A DNA stretch of 64,000 nucleotides from Brachionus koreanus (lineage: Eukaryota; Rotifera; Eurotatoria; Ploima; Brachionidae): assembly GCA_016987375.1 (NCBI GenBank), contig PJRA01000016.1, positions 1,633,427-1,697,426 on the forward strand, read 5' to 3'. Below are positions 47,161 through 57,723 of the stretch, piece after piece. Position 1 is the first letter of the stretch. Every line of letters begins with the position of its first letter. A program made the translations under genes and the position numbers. Below the pieces are notes generated by a model. That model worked only from the letters and a program-made list of their open reading frames with translations. It was not told the origin of the DNA and made no database searches.

Positions 47161-49629
47161 TTCAGGAGTGAAATAACAATAAGTTTTTGTTTAAATTTTG
47201 TAATTTTGAGAAAAATCAATTCAATTTGAGAAGTTGCTCGCCTTGATGACTGTTTTCAATTGATAGTCTTAAATCGTGGCTCTTAAATCTATTCGTTGAT
47301 ATTAAGCAGCTTCGCTGAAGTTTAATTGTTGGCTTTCAACTCGGATAATTTGCCTTTGCATATTTTCATTTTTTCCCCCATTAAGAAGTTCATATTCGCA
47401 ATCAGCACCCTTGATTACTCCCTCCAAAATACTTTATTTCCAATTTTTTCTTATTATCAGATTTAAGGTCATTTTTGTTAAAATGCGTCTACAACCCACC
47501 AAAAACACAGGAAAACTCAACAGTTCCGGTTCAATTTTAGATTCTGTTTTACGTTCCCTATTTATTTATATAATTAATTTTTATTTTCACCTGAAAGGTT
47601 ATTTGTAAAAAGTCTTTTAACTGCAAAAAATAGCCTAAATTCAAGCACACTTCATTTTTTGTGATTGATATATGACAGTACGAAGATAAAATATATTAAA
47701 AAAAATTTTAATCTATTTCAAAATTTTTTTAATTTAAATTTCTATATTTATTTTTTAAATTAACTGAAAATTAAAATATTTTGCTAGCTGACTGTTTCAT
47801 TAATCTTCTTATTTATTCGAAAAAAAATATTGATTTATTTTAAAACAAAAACAAAAAATAAAACTCAAATTTACAGCATAGATAAAAATGATTCTCAAGC
47901 TAAAAATTTGAAATTTATTAATTAGTGAATAATATTGAATCAGCTTTTTTGTTTTTTTCGTTCTCACCTCTTAAAAACTGTATTAGACTATAAGTGATTG
48001 AAAACTTTTCTACTATTTCTAAGTTGAAGATATACAATGATAAAAATTTTAAGTAAAGCATTAATTAAGAACATAAAAGAATATTTTAAAATTTAAATTT
48101 TTGTTTTATTTTTATGAAAATGTTTCACTTCTCCTTAACCGAAAGAAAGTACTAGCGAAATGTACTTTACTTCGGTTAAAGTATTTGGTTTCATCATGAT
48201 TCTAAGAATAAACATTTAGAACTTATTAGACAGTTTAAAAATGAGAAACATTTGAGACAAATTATATCAAAATTAAATAGAAAAATTTAATTTTTAAAAG
48301 CCTTTTTCAGCTTCTATTTCAGTTTTTCAGTTTTATCCTATCAATTTAAAAAAAAAAACTATTGAGAAATCTTTGAACTTTTAATATATATAATTTCAAT
48401 TAAAAATTTGTCAATTTTTTTATGATCTAAAAATTCATATTCTCTTAACTTTCAGTCTAATTAGCTAAAATTATTACGCTTTTAATCATGCTGTCAGATC
48501 TATTCTTTTCAGGCACATTTTTCATATTTAAATTATACCTATTTTATCGACGGTGACAGTGACACATGTATTTAAGTGAAAAAAATTAAATAATTCGATT
48601 GCTATATTTTCTTTAAGTTACTTAAAGACACTTGAGACTGTGAAAAATTTTTTTGAAATATTACTTTAGGATTTTATTTGATTTATTTAGTATAATAGAG
48701 CAGAACAAAATATTAAAAAAATATTTAAATTTTTTTTTGAGACTAAAATGGATGTAAGTAGGTTTATAATAAGAAAAACAACGACACTTTTTTTTAATAA
48801 ATTGAATTGAACCTAAATTATTTGTGTTAAGTAGATATTTAAGGTTGATTAAGCACGGAATTTTTACTGGCAAGATCATAATTAAATTTACTGCAATAAA
48901 TTACAGACAATTATTTCTTATGGTTAAATTAATTTCCTTTGGGTAGCTATGATTTAGATAAAATTCTAATCTTCTTGTGCAGTAGGAAAGCAATTTAATT
49001 CATGTAAAATACGATAAATAATTAAATTATTTTGGCCTAAAAAAAATTATTTTTTGATTGCTAAAAAAGAATTTATATGTTATCCGTCAGATATGGCTAA
49101 GTAAATGAAATTAGGTTTTATTATTTAATTTTTGTTTTATTAATAGCAACAAACTACTCAAATTACAAGGACAAATGTATTAGACCTTGATAATTTTTTT
49201 TTTGTTTTTTTTGTTGACGAAAATACCAAATAAATAGTGGTCATTTCATTAACGATGACACTTAAAATCTAGATAAACTACTTGATTAGTTAGTGATTTT
49301 CAGGATGGTAAATCACATATTACACATATTATTTACAATTCTAAAATAATTTTTTTTAATATATTTCTTTCGAATTAAAATATTTTCAATTAATAATGTA
49401 ACAGTTCATGTAACACCCCATGCCTTGAATATACCTCTTTACTTATTTAAAGTTTTAGTTTATTTTGTTTAAAATTATTGTATTTCATGTTAATGAAAAA
49501 ATAGTTCATCAAACAAAAGCAGGTATTTATCATGAAAATTAAAAAAAATATTTAAAACAAATTAATAGTAAAATTTAGGTAAAGTTTTTATTTTTTTATT
49601 AATAAACCATTATTATATGAACGCAAACT
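47161..49629. other. gene-poor AT-rich interval
   Basis: No coding exon recognised. The stretch 47230-47420 is less AT-rich and may be repeat debris beside the LINE. A short palindrome lies at 48135-48179 (separate entry). Confidence 0.45.
48135..48179. repeat. 45-bp TTAA-bounded imperfect palindrome
   Basis: The left half TTAACCGAAAGAAAGTACT and the right half, in reverse complement TTAACCGAAGTAAAGTACA, match at nearly every position around a 7-nt centre. It begins and ends with TTAA. It could be a collapsed pair of terminal repeats from a TTAA-targeting element, or just a strong hairpin. Confidence 0.6.
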
Positions 49630-49852
49630 TCAATTTTCTGTAATATTTTTAGCTTTTAATCCGGTCGCCGATATCTCCGCATAAGTTCGATCATTGTTTG
49701 ATTGTTGGAATGAAGATGAATGTTTAGGACTGTGCGGTTTTACATCTTAAATAAAGGAAGGAGAAGGACATCTCATTGAAAAGAATTTTATCGGTATTAC
49801 TTGGCAGTAAGAATTCTCTTGCCGATTTCCCGTCTACCAGTCTTCTTGCCAG
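49630..49852 (-). CDS. 3' end of an unknown gene (two small exons)
   Basis: Two minus-strand exons fit in phase across a 55-nt intron. The first, 49801-49852, reads LARRLVDGKSAREFLLP. The last, 49630-49745, begins NVKPHSPKHSSSFQQSNN, continues DRTYAEISATGLKAKNITEN and then a stop. Codon use is protein-like. Upstream exons should lie to the right on the minus strand, but none is certain between 49853 and 50891. I do not recognise the product, and the start of the 52-nt exon is a guess at the nearest AG. Confidence 0.45.
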
Positions 49853-50891
49853 CTTTTAAGAGTTTTTTGAAAGATATCCTATCAACAATTTTCAAACACA
49901 AGATTTTAAGTTGTCATAGCCAAGATGATTTTTTTTCATTTATTAACTAAGAATTTTTTTAATGTGACTAATAATAATAATAATAATAAATTGAATTTTT
50001 TAATTTTCCTCAGATAAAATTGAATAAAAGCTCTTTAAAATTAAAATGTTATGTCTAAAAAATCTGTTTAAATCATTAGACAATAATAGTAAATTTTGTT
50101 GACAAATCTTTCCTTTTCAAAAAATCAATTCGCTTATTAGCAATTAAACGCCCTACTCAATTTTTCAATTTTAAATTTAGTTTTTTTTTTTCTAATTATT
50201 AATACGAATAGAATTCTAAAAATATAATTAATCTTGAAGTAATTTTGAAAAAAATTCAACCTTATCTAAATTTTTCCATCAGTTGTATAAAATTTAAAAT
50301 TTTCTCTTTCATTAAAAAAAAACCCAAACCATTAAGCAGAACAGGAAAATCTATAATATTTTCTCAATTATAGCTTTGGATAATTTTTGGCTATTAAAAA
50401 TTTTCAAATTAATTAATTAAATTGCAGTGATTCATCAATTTAAAGAATAAATCATAAAATTAGTAATTTTCTGGATTAATTTTAACTAAAAATGATAAAA
50501 TAGATAAACAATATTCAAACAAAATATAATGGAAATTTTTTGCTCAGAGCTAATATCCGTTTTTAAATTTTAATTTTGATTTAAATTAAGAATTGTGACT
50601 TAGTTTACTATTATTTACTCGGTTAGTAGTTTTAAAAAATTCTTAGATTTAAAATATTCAAATAATATTCTGATATAATTAACAGGAAAAAGATATGTTA
50701 TACCATAAATTAATGATAAAATAAGACTTAATTTCTTTTAGAAATTTATCTTAATTAAAATAATTAAGCAAAACGTATCAAATTGTAGTCCAAAATAATG
50801 ATTCATTTTAGTTCTTTTTATATTAATCTAATTTGAAATATAATTTTAGAAAATAAATTTTCAAAAAAAAGAAAACATTCAAGAAATAGAA
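49853..50891. other. AT-rich interval, possibly intron of the preceding gene
   Basis: No clear exon. A short open stretch near 50095-50160 on the minus strand (RLIANKRIDFLKRKDLS) is tempting but lacks firm splice sites. A TAA trinucleotide run lies at about 49970-49988. Confidence 0.4.
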
Positions 50892-51330
50892 ATGAAGATT
50901 ATTTTATTCATGAAAGTAGTGCTTAGTTCAATTTTGATTCAAACTCTTCTCAGACTCACAAGCGCCAACACTATAGACAGCAATCGTGTTTGTTTTGAAT
51001 TTTCCGAAACTGAGGTAATTTTTTTAGAAATTTTTTAGAATCTCTTTTTTTTAATCAAATTTTAATAAACAGTTAAATGAAATGATTGAGAATTTATTTG
51101 GTGACGATTTGCCCATTTTTCATAAAGGAGTATTTTGTCTTTACGTCAAAGAGGCTAAAAAGCATGTCATGAAAAGACGAAATTTCAGTTTTTACAAATT
51201 TCTAAAAAGTAGCGATGTTGGCGATTACGAGAAAAAATACAATTACCGTTGGACAAGGCCACAAATCCCGTTCAGAATTGGTGGGTCTATTGGCAAAAAA
51301 AGAATCATCTATCAAAAATATTTATTATAG
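50892..51330 (+). CDS. small secreted precursor, candidate amidated neuropeptide
   Basis: Two exons (50892-51014 and 51073-51330, intron 58 nt, phase 0) encode 126 residues. The N-terminus is a signal peptide (MKIILFMKVVLSSILIQTL). The mature part has two cysteines (NRVCFEF and GVFCLYV). Several dibasic sites then follow in order: EAKK, VMKRR, DYEKK and SIGKKR. The last stretch between EKK and GKKR is YNYRWTRPQIPFRIGGSI, followed by the Gly-Lys-Lys-Arg amidation and cleavage signal and a 7-residue tail. This is the classic design of a neuropeptide or peptide-hormone precursor. The predicted C-terminal peptide resembles arthropod SIFamide (YRKPPFNGSIF-amide) only loosely. Function is inferred from processing sites, not from a family match. 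Confidence 0.7.
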
Positions 51331-52771
51331 ATATTAAAATTTTTTAATTGTAAATAAAGGCATTTTTTTATTGAGTCTAAGATTAATTTAGATAATTTAT
51401 ATTTTCTGATTTTGAACAAATTATACAAACTTTTTGATAATAAAAAAAAAATTTCAACACAAATATTTGAAAAAAAATCTGATTGCTCTCTTTTTTTAAG
51501 AAATATATTAAAAAAATATTTTTGTTCTGTTGTAGAAAACTATTTTACTTTTTATTTAATTTCAATAAATAAAAGATATTGTTTCTTTTAAATTGATAAA
51601 TCATTTGAATTATATCAATATTTTTATAAAAAGAAAATTTTGTGAGAACGGTAAACATTCTTAAGTTCAATTTTGGAATAATTGAGATCTTTTCATTTAT
51701 TTTTAATTCGAATAAAGAAAATTTTTAGACAGAATTGTGCTCTATCTCTATGCAAATCTCATTAAAGATGGTTTCGAAAAGACTTTTTTTTGAATCTTAT
51801 CGGAGGATGCATGCATCTTATGTTTAATAGTAAGATTTATTTTTAGACATGACCAGGTCTGAATTGAGAATTAGAAATATTAATAGTAATATTATTAGAA
51901 AAAAAAATTCTCCTTTTGTTGATAGATTAAAATTTACTAAAATAAAGAACATTCTTAAAATTACTGGAATAAAAGGTTAAAAGAATAAGTAACACAAGGG
52001 ATCATCAAAAATCCTCTGGGTTTTGAGTGTTAATTTATCAAAAATAAGAAGAATTTTTTTTTGTATTTGAATTTCACAATATCCAAAAATTTTAATTTTT
52101 AAATAAAGTTTCTAAAACCGATCTTTGAGTTTTTTATTTAACCCAAAAAAATTTTTTTATTTTATTTATGAATTTTTATTTGAATTTTTTATTGATTCAT
52201 CAATTACGTTCATTTCACTTGATAAAAAACATTTCATCAATTTTTTAAATTTGATTTTAATCATCAATTTTTAACATTATACTCAATATTACATTTTCAA
52301 GACTAAATTAGTAAATGAAAAAGGAAGCAATTAATAAAATAAAATAAATTGGATTTAAAATATCAATAGGGGGAACTAAAAAGCTTGTCAGTCCCATAAT
52401 CAAAGCTCAAATATAAAATTATTTTATTTATAATTAAAAATATTTTTTATTTTAAATCCCTTGTCTTTTGGATTGTCTAAAATTTAAACTTATTTCCCAT
52501 TCGGAAAAAAAAGAAACAAAATATTTGCATGTTAAAGGCCTAATTAAATTTGTTCATCAATCATAAATCAGCTAAATCGGTCAGCTATGCAAAAGCGTTT
52601 TATTAAAGCTGATAAATTTAAAAAAATAAAACAGGTGATATATCAAATTAAATTTGCTTTAGCTTGAATTCATACAAATATTTTGGTAGATAAAACTAAA
52701 ATTGGATAATTAGTCATTATCACTTGAATAGAAAGCAAAATGAAAAATATCATCTAATTCGCTTTTAAAAA
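51331..52771. other. intergenic, with one stray transposon terminus
   Basis: AT-rich interval with no gene. It holds the single MITE-like end described at 52000-52033. The last few hundred bases before 52772 should be the promoter of the next gene. Confidence 0.5.
52000..52033. repeat. single terminus of a TTAA-type MITE
   Basis: The sequence ends CCTCTGGGTTTTGAGTGTTAA. In reverse complement it reads TTAACACTCAAAACCCAGAGG, matching the right end of the 56971-57203 element (TTAACACTCAAAGGCCGGAG). No partner end was found upstream, so this is probably a truncated copy. Confidence 0.45.
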
Positions 52772-53632
52772 ATGTCTGATTCAAACTTGACTAATAGCAC
52801 AAATGATATAGAAGTTGTGCACAACTTGAGCTTGAGTCCGGCTGTGAACATATCTGCAAAGAATCCGGCACCATTTCCGGCTCTGAAAAACTCTTTTTTA
52901 GGATTTGACAACCAAGCAAAGGAAATAATTCTTCTCTCTACTGCTTTTGCCACAATGCTTTTGAGCATGTGCTTTCTGGTTTTCATAGCCTGGTTCTGCT
53001 GTGCCACCATTTACAAAGATAGACCGGTTAGTTCAAAAAAATTGCGCAAATCAGTCAACGAAAGTCGCAACAATATTAAGCTAAATCAGCTTCGGACAAA
53101 AACAGATGAAATTTATGTAAGAGATGGTAGCGAGTACACTTCTAAAATTGGCAAAAGCACTAAGCCATCTGATGACACCATATCCTATCATGCATATGAT
53201 ATACTCGAGGCACCGAACAAAAATAAATCCGATGTGGAAATAATGAATAAAGAAAAATTTAAAGAAACGCTTAACAACAAGCTGAGCAAAGGAAATTTGA
53301 ATATGGGCTATGTGAATGATGAAGCTAAGCGATACACAAGTCCAAAAAAATCTTTGGCAAAGAAATATAGTGGACGAGTGGGAAAAAATTCTACTCTGCG
53401 CAATAGACCTAAACTAACGCGTGAACAGATTGAGAGAGAATTTTACGAATATACTCTTGAGTGTAGACAAAAGTTGAATGATTTATTTACACCAACATCA
53501 ACTGATACCAAAGAGTCTGACGAGGAAAAATTGAAAAATGACTACAATTCTCTTAGATCAAAATTTAAACGTCCATGCTTGTCTGCATGTGGTAAAAAAG
53601 ATAAAAATTCTCCACAAATATGGCAAATATAA
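52772..53632 (+). CDS. unknown single-pass membrane protein, single exon
   Basis: An intronless frame of 286 residues. The N-terminal 48 residues have no signal peptide and carry several N-glycosylation sites (NLT, NST, NLS, NIS). One strong TM helix follows at about 50-78 (ILLSTAFATMLLSMCFLVFI and AWFCC). The rest is a basic, Lys/Ser/Asn-rich cytoplasmic region with RPKLTREQIEREFYEYTLEC, ending near KRPCLSACGKK. This predicts a type III (reverse signal-anchor) topology. I do not recognise a family. It lacks close introns, unlike its neighbours, so a retrocopy origin is possible. Confidence 0.75.
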   Translation: MSDSNLTNSTNDIEVVHNLSLSPAVNISAKNPAPFPALKNSFLGFDNQAKEIILLSTAFATMLLSMCFLVFIAWFCCATIYKDRPVSSKKLRKSVNESRNNIKLNQLRTKTDEIYVRDGSEYTSKIGKSTKPSDDTISYHAYDILEAPNKNKSDVEIMNKEKFKETLNNKLSKGNLNMGYVNDEAKRYTSPKKSLAKKYSGRVGKNSTLRNRPKLTREQIEREFYEYTLECRQKLNDLFTPTSTDTKESDEEKLKNDYNSLRSKFKRPCLSACGKKDKNSPQIWQI

Positions 53633-53715
53633 AGCTTTTATTTAAATAAACTACTAATTAATTTAAATTTTTTTTCTTATTTTATTTTCCAATATACAAT
53701 TTGAATAAATAAATT

Positions 53716-55293
53716 TTAGAATCTTCGGTAAGCATTTTGAACTGGTAGAATTGTTTGGCCAGTTTGAGTGAACTTAGTTGCCGGTCTAGTTGGCTTAATT
53801 ACATTGTACTGTCCCCTATTAATAAAAAAATTAATTTATTTATAAAATTTAAGAATGTTCTAATTATATTATAAAAATTTCAAATAAATTTAATTAAATT
53901 ATTGTAGAATAAAAAATTAAAAACAAGTTTAGATCAAACAATCTGAAATATTGTTTGCATAGATCTTATTTTTTACAGAACGAATACAAATATAAAAATA
54001 AATAGGTTTTGTGAAATTCGAATGCAAAATTTTTTTTTAATTTTTTACTAATAACTTTTGAGCAATTTTTCTTGACTTAAAAAAGGCTTTTTATTAATCT
54101 GATATGGTGAAATTCAAGCAAAACAAAAATTCTTCTCTTTTTGGTAAATAAAAATCTACTAAAATATAATATTTTTAAAAAATACTGCAAAAAAGTGCAA
54201 CATACTTTGTTTTACCTTTTTAGCTTAAAAGCATTTCTTGCTAAATAAAAAATAAAACATCATTAGGATTTTAATGATTATTGAATTGATTTACTAAAGC
54301 AACTGAAAATAACAACTTTATTTTAGATAAAAAATTCAACCAACTATGTTGCACTTATATGGAGTATATTTTTAAAAAAAAATTTATCTAAGTAAATTTT
54401 AATTTATCAAAAAGAGAAGAATTTTTGTTTTTTTTTGTAATTGAATTTCACAATACCAGACTAACTTAAAGACTTAGTTTTTATGTCAAGAAAAATTGCT
54501 CTAAAATTATTATTTAATTATAAAATTTAAAACAGAAGCATATTCTAAAGTACAAATTCAATGGTTGACATTTAATACAGATACATAACTTTGGATAATA
54601 CTTTTAACAAAAATGGAATTTTTTTGGCAATAAAGCTTGTTTCTATATTTAATTTTTTAATTAAAAAAATACTCTTGAAAATTTCTTAATTTAATTGTTC
54701 AGCATGATTATGAAAATTTGGTCATAGACTTCAATATAGAATAATTAAATGATAGTTCTGAAAAAGTCTAAAAAATTTTATCAAAGTTTAGAAAAAATGC
54801 CAAAAAATTTCTTTTTTTATTTAAAAACGAATAATTTTTGAATTCCGAGTATTTAATTAAAAAATTCCAACACATGTTCTAAATAACATCTTTTATAGAT
54901 TGTTTAAATAATTAATTTTTCAAAGTTAAAATTATTTTTAGCTTTTTTTTGGTCTTATTTAAATAAAATTTTATAAAAAAATAATTTTTTTTTTAAAACA
55001 TTAGAAAAAGCTTTTAAGTCTTACTTTCTGACCATTAAATTGAGAGTGCATCCGGACATTCTGATCAGATCAGTGCTTTGCTGATGGCTTAGACTGGTAG
55101 CATCGGCACCCTGGATCGCAACGACCACATCACCCGAATGAAGCTTGCTGTGCGCAGGAGAATTCGGATTTACTTTTTTGACAGATAGATGAAATCGATA
55201 ATCTGCACCGCCTTGTAAGCGAAAACCCCAGGGTACGCTCGGATCGGGCCTCTCCAAAACTATGGGAATCAACGGAGCTGTGAAATTGGCCAT
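53716..55293 (-). CDS. minimal PDZ protein related to Zasp/PDLIM
   Basis: Two exons (55025-55293 and 53716-53815) join in phase 2 across a 1,209-nt intron into 122 residues. Residues 6-90 are one PDZ domain with the carboxylate-binding loop PWGFRL (VPWGFRLQGGADYRFHLSVK) and SPAHSKLHSGDVVVAIQGAD. These match the Zasp/PDLIM (ALP-Enigma) group, which binds alpha-actinin at Z-discs. The 32-residue tail (QYNVIKPTRPATKFTQTGQT, then ILPVQNAYRRF) is not PDZ and carries no LIM domain. PDLIM proteins normally have a long linker and one to three LIM domains. Either this is a short isoform or a stand-alone PDZ gene. I saw no LIM exon in the large intron. Confidence 0.82.
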
Positions 55294-56894
55294 TGTTTTT
55301 TCTTATGTATCTAAACTTTAAGACTGATTGGAAAACAATCTCGAAAAGCTTTGAATATATGGAGATAAGAGAAGCTTTAGAAAAAAAGATATCATATTGC
55401 ATTAACAAAGTTGTAATGTTGAATGCAAATCGTTTTAAAATAATTAATTACACGGATTTGGCTTTTAGGCCTAGTTTTGATAGAATTAAGCAGAAGTAAA
55501 CAAGATTATTTAGTTTATAAATAATTTAAACTATCAGATTTTAGATGAATTATGATTTATTTAAACCAATTAGGTTGGAAAATTCTTGATAGCTTTTTTT
55601 TTCCCAGATAATAATGGAAAAAGAGATAAGAAAAAGAAATAGAGCCAAGTTATGAAATACAATCACTTTAGGCTAATAGTTTATTTGGACGCCGATACAA
55701 AATAGTTAATGGCCAAATAGATACGCTTTTTATTTTCTAATTACCATAGTAGACAACTTTAATTTTAAAACAATTTGTCATGGTTTGCACAGTTTGTCTT
55801 GGTGATTAATTGTGAAAAGCAAGACTTTAACACTCATGCCATGCTAGGGAAATATTGAATGCCGAATTAGAATAACAAGGCTCAGAATTTAGAGGCTTTG
55901 CTTGTTTGCTTTAATTACGTAATTCTGAGCAAAGCTCTGTCAATTGGAAAATGAAAAAAAAAATTCTCTCTTATAAAAACAAACCTTATTAATTTGTACG
56001 AATAATGGCTGCTTTTTATGAGCAAGCTATCTTTTATTCTTCTTTTCCTAGCGGTAAAAGCTATCTTTGATCAAAATTGCTAATAAAATAAATAAAGATT
56101 TTTTTTTTAGTATTAAGGTTAAGCTAAACCAGCGATAAGTATTAGATCTATTTAGACCTTTTGTTGAGAGGGCTTTTAAAATATTTTGCTGATTGAATAT
56201 AAGCTGCAATCGATCATTCTTGGCTTGATCTAATTAAATATTTGATAAATAGATAAAAAGTATATTGCTTTTATTTGTTAGGAATTTTTTTCCTTCGAGC
56301 TTCATTTAATAAGCATGGATTTAAATTAATTTTGTATTGTTTCGACTTTTTAATAATTGCCCAATTTAAAACATAAAAAATTTAGTCTTTAAAACCTTAA
56401 ATTTTTTATTTTATATTAAAAAAAAATCAATTTTGTTAAAATTTTAAAATTCTAAAAATAATTTAGCACGACATGTTGTTGCAAAATCAATTAATTCTGT
56501 GTTATTAATGTCAAAAATAGCCCAAGATTGGCATTTTTTTCAATCGTAAGTGTTGGACATGTGTCAGCATTCTTAAAAACATGCTATTATTTGTAATTTT
56601 ATTATCAAAAACGGCTTCTATTTGATGTTTCCAGGAGAAAAAAATTTGATCATTTATTCAAACAACTAAACAGACTTTGTGGCCGGAATTGACCAAAAAA
56701 TTTTAAAAAATCAAAATGAAAAGCAACCACAATAAATTTGAACTAAATTTTAAAAAACTTTCGCAGTTTCATTTTTAAAAAATCAGTCTAAGAGGTTGGA
56801 TTTTTTTTCTAAATCTAGTCATAATATTTTTAAAACATTCGTTAAATCTAAAAAAAGCAGTCAAAGTTTTTTTTTCTAAACAATTTAAATTAAT
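55294..56894. other. intergenic, AT-rich
   Basis: Upstream of the PDZ gene. No coding signal; some scattered less AT-rich patches (for example 55800-55960). The promoter is expected near 55300-55500. Confidence 0.45.
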
Positions 56895-57308
56895 TTAGCA
56901 CTAGAAAGACCGAGAAGTTTTTTGACTTCTTTTTTTAAAAATTTCTAACGATTTTATTATCTTGAATAAATTAACTCTCATAGGACGGAGAGGTATTTTG
57001 AACCCCTTTTATTATTTCGTTTTTTATTCAATTAATTTAATTTTTTTTTTTTATAATTTTATTTTCAATCATTTCTTAAATTAAAATGTAAAATAAAATT
57101 TATTAATTTTTATTATAGTAAATTTTTATTTCATTGAAAAAAAGAAAAAAAAAACAAGTCAAATAAAATGGGTCGAAAAATCCCTCCGGCCTTTGAGTGT
57201 TAAAGTATTTTATAAGTAATTTTTTCTAATTTTTATTTCTTAAAGAATACAAAAATTTTAGAATTTTTAAAAAAATCTTTAAAAGCTTCTTTGGTCTTCT
57301 AGTGTTAA
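56895..57308. mobile_element. outer MITE with piggyBac-like ends
   Basis: The left terminus reads CACTAGAAAGACCGAGAAG from 56899. The right terminus in reverse complement reads CACTAGAAGACCAAAGAAG, ending at 57304. The right flank is TTAA and the left flank is TTAG, one change from TTAA. piggyBac elements target TTAA and have CCCTAGAAAG-type ends, so the likeness is clear but not complete. There is no transposase. A second element sits inside it. Confidence 0.65.
56971..57203. mobile_element. inner MITE with TTAA target duplications
   Basis: The element is 56975-57199 (225 bp), flanked on both sides by TTAA (56971-56974 and 57200-57203). Left end: CTCTCATAGGACGGAGAGG. Right end in reverse complement: CACTCAAAGGCCGGAGGGA. 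The match continues inward (ATTTT, GA, CCC). It is inserted within the outer MITE, and a related terminus is at 52000-52033. Confidence 0.7.
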
Positions 57309-57337
57309 AAAATTATAAATTATATATTTTAAAAAGG

Positions 57338-57464
57338 GTTGGGTACTGTTAATGGCGACGACTAGACCGCCAAAAAAGGCTCTGGTCGTTCTGACGACTG
57401 TGTAGAAAAAAATATTCTATTAAAATTTTGAGCATGCCGATGGCCGCCACTAAGGGTACCCAAC
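57338..57464. mobile_element. 127-bp MITE with GTTGGGTAC terminal repeats
   Basis: The left end is GTTGGGTACTGTTAATGGCG and the right end in reverse complement is GTTGGGTACCCTTAGTGGCG, 16 of 20 identical. It is relatively GC-rich inside (CGACGACTAGACCGCC). No clear target duplication. A degraded relative is at 10206-10390. It lies 33 bp right of the nested MITE pair. Confidence 0.65.
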
Positions 57465-57723
57465 GCTAATTTCAACAAAACATAGCTTAATTAAACATCT
57501 TGTGTAAACAAACTTAAAAAATTCTAAAAAAAAATTTTTAATTTAATAAAAATTTTAATTTTATTAATAAAGATAAAAATTTTATTGAAAATTTTATTTT
57601 TCTCAAAGCATCATGTTAAAGTAAAATTGAAAATATTTAAAAAAAAAAAATTTATAAAATTTTATATTTTTGTAAAAAAAAATAATAGGGGGTTTTATAT
57701 TAAAAACAAAAACTTAAACGCCT

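Noticed and set aside
49801..49900. Basic reading KAGKKTGRREIGKR suggesting a histone-like or ribosomal tail
   Set aside because: That frame does not match the phase of the next exon, whereas the alternative frame (LARRLVDGKSAREFLLP) does.
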